A stretch of 64,000 bases of DNA from Baylisascaris procyonis (GCA_037389465.1 JAZARR010000200.1:5401501-5465500); one strand, 5' to 3'. Shown: positions 37,601 through 50,050, numbered from the stretch's first letter. The notes: generated from the sequence alone by a model not told the origin. Translations and numbers: made by a program.

Positions 37601-39108
37601 TGCCTGGTGCCCGTTAACTTGCACTGTAAGGTAACACCTCTTAAGAGGCCGATTATTGAACATCTTAAGGTAGAAGTTATCGAATAGCTTTGGTCTTAAT
37701 TACCTGGTGATTAGCACTATGAGGTGCGAAGCGATATATTCTTTAAGATAATTAGCCGTTTTATCTTGTATATAATCGTTCAGACGTTACCTCTGTTCTG
37801 CTTTATTTCATATTAGATTTTTATTTCATATCAAATTATGTTTTGTGCATTATTAAATCTATTAATGTGAATTGTTTCAGACAACGCTGCATAATTTTCC
37901 GGTTTCGCGGATCTCTTTTATAGCACGTGATACAAGCGATGCTCGTGCATTTGGCTTTATTTATGGATGCGCTGATAACAAATATAAATTTTATGGTTCG
38001 TTTTTTTTTTACATTGTGCGTTTAATATACCGTTACTGCTTGCCTATCTTCTCGTTCACCTGTCCAATGTTTTTGGGAAGGAAAACACCTCACCTTCCGA
38101 TATCGTATATGGAGAAAAGGATTTTTTTTTATGTGTCATAAATGTAAGCAGCAACCCCTTTCTCATCCTTCGTAAGGCCGCTAAAAATTTGATTTTATGT
38201 GAAATCTCAAGGTTGAAGTTTTATTGCTTATTCGACGAATTGGCCTCGAAGAGGACCATATAAATTAGAGTTTTGTTGTATCAGTTGAATTGTTTCATTC
38301 AGGGTTCCTACTTTTGAAAGATATTTGTTTATTTATCGCTGTTCGATGCGAGAAAAATATTTTTTCCACATGTCGGATTTTTTCAAATCCATAAAAAAAT
38401 AACCTATAAAGCGCTCCATATGAACTTCGTATTCATTTAATGCATTCTCCCATTTTCGTAGAGAGAGAATATATAGACGAGTCCCGTAAGTATATGAGCA
38501 CCAAATGTGCAATAATAAGCATTCCACAGGTTCACTTGGTATGTGCTTTCAAGATCAAATCGTATGTTTTCCTAAATGTGCAGTTTTCAAAAAGTTTCCT
38601 CTCTTTATTCAACTTAATTACTTTTAAGTGAAAATAGATCGATTGTCATAGGCATCAGTAAATGAGACTTGTGATTAGATATATAAAACGTGAAGAAGTT
38701 GAAGAAGAATGGGGATTCTTGAGCTTTATCTATTCAACGGTACATATGCATCCGGTGAAGAGTGGAGGTAAGGAGAGAGAGATAGAATTACGGTAGCTCT
38801 TCCAGTATATTTCATTACGAAAATGTTTTCATTTTAATATTTTTGTAAAAATTTAGAAAGCGAAAAGATTCTTAAATTGACTTTCTTCGATGCGTTATTA
38901 AAAGGCGGACTAAAATGGTGCGTTAATTTCATTTACTGTATCCCAATGTAAAGTATTTTCAGGAATAAAAACAGCACAAACGGCTGACCGTGCGGTACTC
39001 TCGATTCGTGATATGTTTCAAATAGTCTTCGAAATGAAGAAAGCACATCTCGCAGAGGTGAAACAAAAACAAGAAGAACAACAAAATAAGGTTGTATAAT
39101 CGTTGTTA

Positions 39109-39195
<87 letters not shown>

Positions 39196-42100
39196 TATGC
39201 CTGTTTTAAAATAGTATTCATCAATCGATTTGAGATCTAAAAGCAAGTAATTGAAATAATAAAAGTAAGTAATATGTAATATGAAGGAGACTTGAATGAG
39301 CCTAAAGGTTGCCGGCATAAGTGGGATACTTAAGCAAGTAAAACTGCACCTTTCATTTTGATCACCATTAGTGATGCAGTAGAATTTTAGGTAAATATCA
39401 GTTTATTAATTTTTTTCACAATTTATCTAAGTAGAACGCTCAATGAAGGGGTCATTGACTTCGATTTGAAAGTACTTTAGCAACAATCTAACTAGAATTG
39501 TCTAGTTCATGTGAATGATCTTCGATCATTTTTTACTTGCGAAAGGTAACTGATAAAATCACGTGCAGTGATGCAATATGCATCTCAAAATGATTGTTGT
39601 ACCTATTTTGTACTTCATCTCTAATACGGTATAGATCTCTTAAAGATTGTAATCAATCGTTGGGATTCGCACGTGAATTGCTTCGATGTCTCTTTGATGA
39701 AAATTTTAAATTGTGCACCGAGGCGTGGCCCTTTAATGGGAGTTTTATGTGAGATGCGGTGTTTTAATTTAAAGGGTCGATTGAAGTATAGGTAAGGGGT
39801 GACGTTTTAGTTTAAAAAAAAAGTGAATTGGATTGAAATTTTTTCATTCTGTGAAATAAGATAATCGCTTAATAATCTATTTATTTACGGATGATCGTCG
39901 TTTTTTAATCTTCCAATTTCGTTTCTTTCAACTAACAAATTATTTTTACGACAATATTTCGTTGACTTTCTGTCTGTTGAACCGAATAAATCATTTTTCT
40001 TTATCTAATTGAGAAAAAGAGGAAAATCTCTTTTTTTTTTTACTCACATTCTATACTGTTCGTGTTCTTTTAATCGATTCTTAGCTGCTATACCAATATG
40101 TTCTTTTGATTTCGACTTGATAAAGTATATTTCAGAACTCTTGGCTAAATGAAACGCAGGCGCGTAAGAATTTTCGTTGACAAACGCTTTAAAATAAATA
40201 TGCTCAATCGTTGTGGAAAAAAAAAGCGACTTCAAACGTGCGCATAACGTGCCAACCGTGTGATAGTAATTTCTTTGCGATTTCTACATGTTTGAGGATC
40301 ATCCAGCGCAATTAAATCAATAAAAATTGCTCAAAAACTCTTGTTTTAATTGAGAACATTGAAGTATTCAAGTGTTTTTATTCAGGATTCGGTAAACGGT
40401 GATGGTGTACGTATGGATAATGGTGTCGCCGTAGCTGATCTTCTAGATTTGGAATCCGAGTTGCAGAATATCGAGCAAGGTGTCAATCAGTTGCAGAACA
40501 TTCCAGCTTTTGCCGAAGATTCTTGGCCTAGTGCAGATGCTTTCATCACTCCACAACAACCAACCCTTTCGACCAGTGCTTTCTTAGGTGATGCTCAACA
40601 ACCAGTTTCAATGCTCACATCGTCGCCATTCAATGCGCCGACGATCGGCGCTGTCAGCAACAATCACTTCGGTACTTCACCAACGGTTGGTCAGTTCGGT
40701 GGACCCACGCAAACGACGTCTGATCCATTCGGTGATTCCTTCAATCCTAGAGCACCACCTCAGGTTCCGGTGGTGCCGCCGACTGTGATTCCAGCATTCC
40801 ACGTGACACCAGTTTTGCCACTCCAACCAACCACAAATCCATGGCCGCAGATCAATACGGTACATTCGGCACCGAATTTCCAGACAACGACTTTCTCGGT
40901 TTGTGTTGCAGAATTCGACTGAAGTTATGTTCTGATATAACTTCTGCAGAACCTAATAAAGCTATTTTGTAAACTAATGGGTGAATATTTGAAGCTCTAA
41001 AACGCTTAAAAACGCTATACATTTGTGCTGCGAGAAAAAAATTCGAAATTGATTTTTTCTGTGAATTTTAATTCGTCAAAAGGATGGGGAATGATTTTTC
41101 TTTTTATTTGAAAAGGATCAATGTTGGATGAGAAATGCAACATATATTTCAGATTCTTTTTATAACTTCGGTGATGAAAAAATATCGTAAACGAACGAAT
41201 ATTTTATGAGTGATTATTACAATTGAGAACCAAACATACAATGGAAGCATTGAAAAAACGAATCAGAGGAATATTAAAATGAACTTTTTTTTTGCGCGAG
41301 GATTGATCTGTATCTGTTTGTGTCTGTTTGTTGTGTATGGAATTGGCGCGTTGTCAAACAAAGTTAGGCCAGCATGAGGTTATAACGCACGCGCTCATCT
41401 TCGATTAAAACAAATCAACTAAACGTCAATTCATCGTTGTTTTTTGTTTTTTTTTGCCAAATTTTCATGAAAAAAATCAATTGCAGGAGACGAATCCATT
41501 TGCATGTTCGGCTCAACAGAGTTCAAATATTGGTGCAGATCCGTTTGATACACAACCGGCACAACGTTTAATCCAATCGATGAACAAACCGTTGCAGCAC
41601 CACTCGAACTCAGCCGTACAATGGCCGGCAAACGAGAATTCGGCCCCGTTTGCTGTCTTTAACGAGAATAAGTGCGTCTTTTTCACAATCTTAACAACCT
41701 TGTAGCAATTATGAAATGCTTATATATGGAAAATTGAGATAAGGAAAGGAAAATTATCGATATTCATTTCACTGATTTCCAGTCATCGTTTACTGATATG
41801 CTCACATCTCATCGATTCTTGTTTTGTTTCGAACTAACATTTAGTTAAAGTTTATGAAGGCAGATGGATGATTTTTCATGATATTTGAAGATAGGTTGGT
41901 AAGTTATTTTTGAAATATTTTTGAAACTGCTCATTGTCCAGTAGGAATTTTGTGATCTCTGCTTTGGATCGTTGTGTTGGGGGGGGGGGGGGAGGGAGGG
42001 AACTAAAGTTGATTAACAACAAGATGTTTTAGATGAATACTTATTATTGCCGTGGTTAGGTACATACTAAATTTCTTGCCAATGGTACACACGTTTGTTG

Positions 42101-42449
42101 TGTAGGTGCCCTCGGATATATGGTGTTATCGTATTTCTGTAAATATATGCCGTTCCGCCAACTATATAAATTTTTAAATGATTCCCATCTTCGAGTGTTT
42201 AGGTCGAACTTCTCTGAGCCTCGTAAGGTCACATCCTTGGAGGAGGCATTTACGAAGCTTGTCGATATGGATGCACTGGTATCGGGTCCAGAGATCAAAA
42301 AGAACCCATTCGATGGGCTAATCAATCCGCCAAAGATACCACTCGCTGCGATGGGTTCTCATCCGCCGTGTATACCATCACGTGCATCCGCACCACTTGT
42401 ATGTCCTGGCGCAAACAACGATCCCTTCAACGATGACTTCTTTCATTAA
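31653..42449 (+). CDS. dab-1: Disabled-family endocytic adaptor (DAB)
   Basis: Seven exons splice with matching phases: 31653-31788, 36598-36818, 37881-37995, 38963-39090, 40386-40898, 41487-41671 and 42203-42449. They give 514 residues. Residues about 55-190 are a Disabled PTB domain: [12 protein letters not shown], then the ARGD.M turn (75-80), [18 protein letters not shown], and the closing helix [15 protein letters not shown]. This domain type binds NPxY tails of LDL-receptor-family proteins and phosphoinositides at the plasma membrane. A Gln- and Glu-rich stretch follows it. The tail is a low-complexity Pro, Gln and Ser region with a clathrin box LLDLE (219-223), DPF motifs at 51-53, 313-315, 389-391 and 506-508 (AP-2 ear type), and NPF motifs at 374-376 and 467-469 (EH-domain type). 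The product is therefore a cargo-selective clathrin adaptor. The start at 31653 has a good context; an in-frame ATG at 31578 would add 25 residues. The length is similar to C. elegans DAB-1. Confidence 0.93.
31789..36597 (+). other. First intron of dab-1, 4.8 kb
   Basis: GT at 31789 and TTTTCAG ending at 36597. It contains a dimeric minisatellite at 34536-34690 and several polypurine runs. An open frame at 35287-35571 (plus, 94 codons) has no acceptor and is probably chance. Its size leaves room for regulatory elements, but none can be named. Confidence 0.7.
34536..34690 (-). repeat. Diverged tandem repeats of TTGTTATAACATTGCCGAAA type
   Basis: Five imperfect units alternate between a form ending in GCATTT and a form ending in a long A run (11 to 15 A). 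The shared core is TATAAC.TTGCCGAAA on the plus strand. They lie within dab-1 intron 1. Confidence 0.7.
39112..39193. repeat. (AT)n microsatellite of about 82 bases, just after dab-1 exon 4
   Basis: About 41 AT units begin 21 bases downstream of the exon 4 donor at 39091. Read directly. Confidence 0.95.
40050..40235 (-). CDS. Possible antisense exon inside dab-1 intron 4
   Basis: The minus strand is open for about 60 codons to a TGA at 40044-40046. The second half looks soluble and charged, including [26 protein letters not shown] followed by GTGAGT at about 40048 could be a donor, or the frame may simply end. An acceptor is not clear (candidates are ATTGAG near 40195 and TTTAG near 40148). 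No family is recognised. It could be a fragment of a nested gene or a retrocopy. Confidence 0.2.
40899..40960 (+). promoter_or_regulatory. dab-1: Possible intronic polyadenylation site giving a short DAB isoform
   Basis: If the exon 5 donor (GTTTGT at 40899) is not used, the reading frame continues for seven codons to a TGA at 40920-40922. An AATAAA lies at 40955-40960, only 33 bases later. The resulting protein of 378 residues would keep the PTB domain, clathrin box and two DPF motifs, but lose both NPF motifs and the last two DPF motifs. Confidence 0.35.
41979..42000 (+). repeat. G-rich tract in dab-1 intron 6
   Basis: About 14 G in a row are followed by AGGGAGGG. It could form a G-quadruplex on the sense strand of the pre-mRNA, 200 bases before exon 7. 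Confidence 0.8.
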
Positions 42450-45270
42450 ATTTTTCTTATTTATCGTTCGCTGTTTTGTTTAAAAAGGGCATTTACCGTA
42501 AAACCTCGAAAGTGAGCTCTTTCTTCTTAATGTCCCTCCTCTTTCCTCACTATATTCGATAAAATGCCTCTTTTTAATCTACAAGTAAGTATCGAGGGGG
42601 ATGCTTTCAATGTTTAACGATATCTTTTTCGCGTTGGGGGTCTGTTTTTTAACTAATGCACTAGATTATGCGAAGGTGTGTTAGCTACGCTAGCTTATTA
42701 CCTTCATTCTTTGAGTGAATTTCATTATGGAATTGTTATTTCAGAAGAGTGAAGTTTTAGGTCTTGGAGAAGGAGGAGGGGGGGGGGGGGGCGGGGGAAT
42801 TCAAGACGAGGCATACATAGTTCAATTGTTTTCTAGCTGCGGAGAATTTTTCTTTTTGCATTTCTCAAATACATATCAAATGTGAGAATGAACGAAAGAG
42901 ATTTGAATGAGGTGAACGATGAATTATCAACTGATATCAGCAGTTGAATGATGCCTATAAATGTGAACGTTTATCTATCGCCCAATTTCTTTTATCTCAT
43001 ATCGTCGCCACTGAGACAAGTGAACTAAATGCTCTCTTAAAGATATTTTCATTTCTTTGCATGAAATAAATGAGAGGAAGGAAGGATTGTTAGGCGTGCC
43101 ATAGATCCCTTATAGAATTTCTTATTGATATTTCCGCGTAATTTTATTCCCTCATCGAGAGTCTATTCAATTAAAGAACTAACATTGCTCAATGGTAGAT
43201 TTGACCGTGAAAACACAAACATATTCTCTGCTAGGAGGGGGGTTAGGAGGGGAGGATACTGCGAAGAGGGGAGGGGGAACTGTGAGAGAAAAGTTGGATT
43301 GCAGTTCGGCGGATTTTTAATCTTTCTTACGGCTTTCATGAAATTCGACTATACTGACGCAGTCTGATCATTTAAAAGTGCCGTTTATATAAACCCACCA
43401 CTAATGCTTACTGTTTTCAAAAACATAAAATTTAAATCTTTCCTATCATTTGATTACTTCAATCTATAAATGAATGGTGGATTTTCTCAATTATTATATA
43501 GAAATTCTCAACTCTTTTTTTTTTTGAAATTTCTTCGTATGTGATGCTGTTATTTCAAAGACATTCAAATTTTTAGCTTATTTAAATGGTTGTTGCCGGG
43601 GTGGAGGAAAATAATTTTCCAATGAATTGTTGATCAATGAGTGAAATAAAATTTTCAATTTTTCCAACTTGTTCCCGAATTTTATTTTCACCACATTAGT
43701 CTTTATAGACAGTCGACTATTTTGCAATTGTTTTCATCTTAAAACGATTGTTTTTCGTCGATTTCTATCGTAACTTCTTTGCTGATTATTTATGCTTTCC
43801 GCATTTTTGCATGGCCAGTATACGTTTTGATTTTCCCATACCGTATAGTCTCGAATAGAAGCCTCAAAGTTTGCACTCTTCCGCTTTAAACAGATATTAT
43901 ATTCAAAGTTTTGGATCGTGCAATTACTTTGAATGTTGAGAACAGTTACAGCTGGGAGGATACTTCGATGGATATAAACATATAACGTTTGATTGTTTTC
44001 ATGAAATATGGTGGGAGACCTCACAATTGTTCTGCATAAAGTTTTCTCTAACAGACTAAAGATACATCGGAAGTCCGATTTGGAGTTCCACAGTTTGGAT
44101 CCTGGCATCCTGAAATTCTACTCCCGGCCTCGGAATTCTAGCTTTTTTGAGTCCTGTTTATGGTATCTACAGTAAACATGAGATGGTAAACAGTTGCTAG
44201 CGTCTCAGCGGTTCATTACATCACTAGATGTATATGTGGGCTTTTATCTTGATGAATATTTGTAATCTATATGAGATTGTTTTGTTGTTTTTTATTCTTG
44301 TAAATCGATTGATTCCTTTTGTATTATGTTACATTTTATGGTTTTTTTTTTCTCATGTGATAGGGAAATATCGATATTCCACAAAAACGATCCATGTTTC
44401 AGGATTCGATTTCAGGATTAACAAATTTCCTCGTGAAAAAAAAAAGATTATTGCAGCTGGGTTTTTTCGTTTATTCAGTTTTACGAGATTTCCTGTTGCA
44501 GTGGATTTTTTCTCGTTAATTTTCCCCAACCTTTTATCGTCATGATTCATCACTGATTGAGGTTTAATATCAGCAAATTAAACGGATTTTTCTAATGAAT
44601 CGGAATATTGCTTATTATGAAAAAAGTTAACAAAAAAATTTTTAATCGATTATAAGCAGCGTCATTTCCCAGTATTTTAGTTTCTAGCATTCATTTATTT
44701 TGTAGTTAGTTTTATGCTATTGCACTTCATCTCAAGGGGAAAAGCGTTTGGAAGGCGCAAATATGACAATCAGTATTTTCATATATGTGAATGTGGAAAA
44801 TGTGAAAATTAATATTTATTGGACGTATGTAATTTGTAGTTTGAGTAATAACATAACTTATACTTGATATAGGCTTTTCTAATGTTTTTACGAGAAGAAA
44901 ATGATATATTTCCACAACAAATATTTTGAAAATTCTAATAGTAATTTTTTTTTTTTTTTGTTTCACTCTGAATCATATGAATATAAGAAAGTTGTAATTT
45001 GTGCATTGATCCGTCATGTATTATGCGTTGCTCCCGACTTTCATCTGTGGTCATAATTGGATTCTATTCTTCAGATTTTCGGTTTCACCGGTTATTTCTT
45101 TCTTTTTTTTCCCTCTTGTTTCTGATTTACAGAAGCATTTTTCTTTTCCTTTTCCTCTTGCTGATGTATCACATGTTTTATTGATTAAAAATTTATTTTT
45201 TTATTGATTTACGTATGGAACACAAGAAATAAAGATGAACTGACTATAAATAGCGTTGAATTTTTCAGCG
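42450..45270. other. Intergenic stretch downstream of dab-1
   Basis: G-rich tracts lie at 42771-42797 and about 43231-43277, and an AATAAA occurs near 43065. A minus-strand frame at 43734-44108 is open for 124 codons but has no recognisable motif or splice signal. A plus-strand frame at 44228-44545 is hydrophobic and probably chance. Confidence 0.4.
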
Positions 45271-45314
45271 AAAATTTTTATTACCGTAATCACGTTAGTA
45301 AAATACCGTAGTAG

Positions 45315-45569
45315 CTATCTGCCACCCTTAATATCGTAGTAGTCATATTTTGTCAGGTCATATTTATTTCGTGTGTTGATAATACGTTGCGCTTCAATGG
45401 GGATCTTGTTTTCTTTTATAGCTTCATGCATCATTTTTTCCTGGCACCAGGTAAGCGTATATGTGCATGGCATTATTGATGCTTTTTTATGTCGAACTAT
45501 TTCCTCATTGGGCATCAGTCCAAATGTGATACGATGAAAATTTTTATTGTGCACATTGTTTTGCTTCAT
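45315..45569 (-). CDS. Possible small gene or terminal exon, unknown product
   Basis: On the minus strand GATTATAG precedes an ATG at 45569. The frame is open for 84 codons to a TAG at 45315-45317. An AATAAA lies 33 bases beyond the stop, at 45277-45282. The protein is hydrophilic and basic with two Cys (MPCTYTLTWCQEK) and a Tyr-, Asp- and Lys-rich C-terminus, unlike the hydrophobic shadows common in this DNA. I do not recognise it. It could be a short complete gene, a terminal exon, or a processed copy of a gene elsewhere. Confidence 0.35.
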   Translation of the reverse strand: MKQNNVHNKNFHRITFGLMPNEEIVRHKKASIMPCTYTLTWCQEKMMHEAIKENKIPIEAQRIINTRNKYDLTKYDYYDIKGGR

Positions 45570-45681
45570 CTATAATCCGCCATTTATCGATGTGATCAGG
45601 CGTTTGTTTTATTTGTATTTTCTTTTTTTTTCTATCTTTTTTTCTCTTTTTCTTCAATTATTTTACGAAAGATTATTTTAG

Positions 45682-45949
45682 TTTACAAAAGAAGAACTAT
45701 ATAGGTCTTCATTTTGGTCCCATATAAGAGATGCTGCGATCGTTTCATTTGTTGGTTTGCTAACGTATAACACATCTGCGGTGTTGATACTTTTAGATTA
45801 TGGTAACCAGACAATGACAGACATGTTGTCCGACATTCCGTTTTTCATAAATTTGAATGTTTTAGAATTATTCAACAAAATTGAGAGCATTTATTTATAT
45901 ACTGATGAAGCATTCAACAGAAACGAAAATGTCTTCCTCTATGTTGGTA
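45682..45949 (+). CDS. Exon with a Tudor-like DYGN motif
   Basis: ATTATTTTAG ends at 45681 and GTAAAG follows at about 45950. The frame between is open in phase 0 for 89 codons. The segment DAAIVSFVGLL, then TSAVLILLDYGN, then MLSDIPFF has the spacing of an extended Tudor domain: a Trp- or Arg-containing strand, a strand ending in DYGN, then a DL..IP helix. Tudor domains bind methylated arginine peptides and are common in germ-granule and small-RNA proteins. The match rests on one motif and strand pattern. Plus-strand partner exons were not found, although an open frame at about 46085-46250 is possible. The segment is 112 bases from the oppositely oriented open frame at 45315-45569. Confidence 0.35.
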
Positions 45950-45969
45950 AAGACTTCATTTTTTTTTAA

Positions 45970-48900
45970 AAATCTTCTATTATATATTTTGTTTCTTTCT
46001 TTTTATTTGTACAAAATGTGCATATCATCGCATATTGCTTCCTTCATTATTTTTTTTTTGAGCCAACGAGGGTTCCTCGTGCCTCTTTTCCTTTCATATT
46101 TCCTAGTAAATATCGTTCAGTGTTGTTCGAGTTTCGTCACTACAACAACAGATCAAATAGATCCTATGACTTGACCATCGATGAAATACAACATTTTGAA
46201 GTTACAGTCAGCCCTCAGATTCTAATCCAATATTCAAACGGCTTGCTTCTTCCGTTCCCTGGTCGCCTCTTCTCTCTTCTGCCTCCCCTCCTCCCCCCTC
46301 CCCCCCGCTTGCCTCCTTAGTACTGCCAACTCACCTATCTTATCTTATCGAATTCGGTCAAGCACTTCTGATCTTCACATTTCGTCGATTTGAAACGTCA
46401 AGCAAAACGGTCTCAATTGTCGAGGTATTAGCGGCGGTGTACAAATTTGCAGTGCACCAGTAAGATCGTATAGTTTGAGTTGAAATAATTAGAAATTATG
46501 AACGGTATTGTTGAAATGACTCAAATAAACAAAAACCCGCTAAATTCAAATGTCAATGTAAAAATGATCGGTGCAGCAGTGATAGCGCTCGTTGAGTATA
46601 GTTGTGGTAATTGATATTGTTTGATGATATGGTATGACAGATTTAGAATCGATCTGGAGGATGTAAGAATATTTGAAAAGTGAGCATATGGGAGATTGTG
46701 AAATTTAATGTTCTTATATGTGCTAAATGGATATCGTGTTAAGCTGTAAGATTACTCATCATAGATTTCATTGCCGAAACATGTCGCTTTTTTTATCGTG
46801 TCACCCGAATGGCACTAATGATTCATAGAGATGTGATGTCATGTCTGCTCAAAAATAAATAAATAAATAAACAAATAAATAGATAAGTAAATAAATAAAT
46901 AAACAGCAAATAAATAGATGAATAAATGAATAGATAAATAATTAGATAAACGAGTAAACAAGTGAACAGATAGAGAAATATATAGGTAAACAAACAGATA
47001 TTCCTAAATCAGTGGGTGGTAAGAAAAGGGCAGAAAAGTAGAGTACCATACGTTGAGAACGATACATAAATATCCAACTTGTGGCCCTCATAAATTCTTA
47101 AACCTATATTGGTTCAGGTTTGTTTTTGAGGTGGGAAGGAGGGGATGTTGTATTCGAGAAGTTTGTACCATTCGCAGTTTTTTTTTAAACAGGTGTTAGC
47201 TCCAAGCGGGAATTAGTAATGATGGAATGAGCTAATAACCAAAAAAATACTATTTGAGAAAAGCTATTGTTATAGTAGATATGGTAACACTAATAACGTT
47301 TCAAAAAATGAACTGAATTATAAAGGATTAGATTTATGCATTCAATATTGTATGTCGAATTTTGCGGTTCTTTTTGTTATGATGTTTGTGAGGGAGAAAA
47401 CATTCGAAGATATGGGATTTACGATATGCGGATCGTTTTGCGGAATTTGATGAATACCTTTCATAAATGATAATATCTTTCTTGTTCACCTGCCATTTCT
47501 CTCTCAAAGATAATATCGTTTTGTGAAAAAAAATAACACCTTTCATGAATGAATAAAGACGAATGTGGATGTGAAGCGAACAGAGCGATGAAAATATTTT
47601 TTATATAAATGATCGGTTTCTTTCTTCTCAATTGAATTAAAAGCTCAACAACACATTCAAGCATTTCAATGAACGATTAACTCTAAGATGCGGGGATAAA
47701 TTTCTTTTATGAAAAATCCACACACGATTAACATTCAATGGTTTCGCTAACCATTTTAGCCTGACTTTAGACTGAAATGATAAACATTATTTGATGAACA
47801 ATTGAAAACTTCCTCCATAGATTCGCAAACCTCTCATTTGCACAAAGAGTTACAGCCAATGAAATATGCAAATTTCGGCATTTATGAGTAACTTGATGGA
47901 TATTGTCAAAATTAGCGGAATTATCGTTAAAACTTTTTGTAAATGTTTCTAGAGGTTTTATTGATTGCACAACCAATTAAGCATATTCTATCTTAAGATC
48001 TAAACTGTCCACATTAAATTAAATGTTTGAATTTCCGAATTTTTTTAAAGAAAAATTAAATTTTCAAAAGTTGATTCATAAATCAAAATTTTATAACTGG
48101 AAATTAAAAAAAAAGAATGAAAAACCTTACGTCATTTTGTTCAAGCTGTCGCAAGAAAATATAGAATGTTGGAGATGCTCGAATGATTGAACAATAAACT
48201 TTGCAGTTTTCAATCTTCTTCCAATACGTAAAAAAATTGAAGAATCACAAGTGCCGAAACAATCAATTGAAACGAATAAAACAAACGCACGTGAAGTGTT
48301 ATTTTCAGCTGTTGTAATTGTCTATTGTGTGCATTTTTTTCTTTTTTTTTGCTTCGTTGGATTCATGTTTGCGAAATAATTTTTCTTGTGGAGAAAATTT
48401 CCTTGTGGAAATAATCTATTTTTTCAGAGTCATATTTCGTCGATTTTGATGATGATTTCTCGATTGTAATTAAGAATGTGAAGAGTTGATTCATAAGAAA
48501 TCGTGTTCTGCTTTGCTCTTGTTTTGAAAAAAAAAAAAGAGTGGAACTGATCTACGATGAATATTGGAAAATTTTCAGTCATTTTTTTTCATCTTATATC
48601 CTAATTTTGAGATATTGTGGGGTGAAAGCTGGAAATATAAGCATTGATCTGAAATAAATATCTGTATTTTACAAGCTTTAGTTGACTAAAGATTATTTGG
48701 TGCTCAAGGTTCGATATAAGCTTAAGCTCGAGCTCAGTAGCAAGCATATGTTTAAGCATAGATCCAAAAGAAGGGAGCAAAGTTCCTTTTTCGTCCTACA
48801 CCTCTACAAATGAACTTCGGCTTCTATATGAAAAGTACTTATCCTAACTCGGTGATGACAAAGAACAAAACTGTAACGAATAAGACAACAGATCTGGATG

Positions 48901-50050
48901 TTTAATTTACAATTTAATTTACAATCTTTTTCATCTTGTACCTTAATTTCAAGATGATGTCACTCTTGAAAGGAATAATAGTTGCATTTCTCATACCTCA
49001 AGCGATCTAAAAATGAAAATTTTACTCGATTATATTTTCGGCTGTTGCACTGCATCGTTGGTACTCGAGCGTTAGAAATTACCGCAATTACCTATCTTGC
49101 ATTATGAAATGTACTTACACAATGCACATCTCGATCCGCTTAAATTAGCGCTCATTTAACAATTTTTGAGGGCATTAAAAAAGGAATAGAAATAAATTTT
49201 CAACGGCAACGAAATTTCACCATCATAGGATATTTCATCTCACCGAAATCAGTGCAATAATGAAAGAAAAAAATTGTAAAACCAAACTGAAGTACTGAAT
49301 TTTGAGATTACTAATTGATACGTAGGATCAATTTGAAGTGCAGATATGGTTATTTAAGTTCTAAAAAAAATACATCCATAAAAGAGATAGAAGTGTTTTA
49401 TGATTGCTTTTTTTTTTACTCCGAAAACATTCGGTAAATCACCGAGATTAATCAAAGATAGAGAACAAGTTGAAAAGAGAAGAGAAGAATAATTGACAAA
49501 TCGATTGGATTCTATGGTGAATAAAACTACATATATCGCAATAAATTTCGTCAATTACCCAACAAAATATTTCCGCCTTTTTATTTCATAAAAAACGTTG
49601 AGATTTTATTGTCACGCATGCTAATAATTAGATATATATTTTCATTTATGTAAATTGTTTGTTTTTTAATATTCATTTATTTATATAGTTATCCTTCAAA
49701 TATGTCTATCAGCATTCAAAGATAGATCGAAAATTAGTACAAGCTGATCATAGCTTCAGATTGTCTTTCAAAAAAAAAAAAAAGTTATTGCTTCAGTAAA
49801 ATATCCCACTCTCATTCGCTGAAGTAATCAAAAAATCAGCAAACACATCGTAACTCAAGGGAATAAAAAAGCTCTAAAAACTTGACGATTATTCCATGTT
49901 TTCAAGCAAGTATTCCCTATAAGAAGAACGGTAAAATTAGCTATTGATTATTCAGATCTCCTCATCTTCCTCTCTGTCCACCTTTCCTTTCCCTCACTCG
50001 CTATCCCGCCCCCCCTCCCCTCCCCCTTGTCTTCACAAATAGTACTGCGA
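45970..50050. other. Stretch without supported genes
   Basis: It holds a degenerate (AAAT/AGAT)n array at 46851-47000, C-rich tracts at 46281-46309 and 50006-50029, and AT-rich filler. A minus-strand frame at 47767-47976 looks somewhat protein-like but has no splice sites or motif. Confidence 0.4.
46851..47000 (+). repeat. Degenerate (AAAT)n and (AGAT)n array
   Basis: Tandem AAAT units grade into AGAT, AAAC and GTAA variants over about 150 bases. Read directly. Confidence 0.85.

Noticed and set aside
43734..44108. 124-codon minus-strand frame
   Set aside because: It contains YWP, which first suggested a phosphatase domain, but no other phosphatase motif occurs and no splice sites frame it.
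44228..44545. 105-codon hydrophobic plus-strand frame
   Set aside because: Phe-, Ile- and Leu-rich translation of T-rich DNA, with no signals; probably chance.
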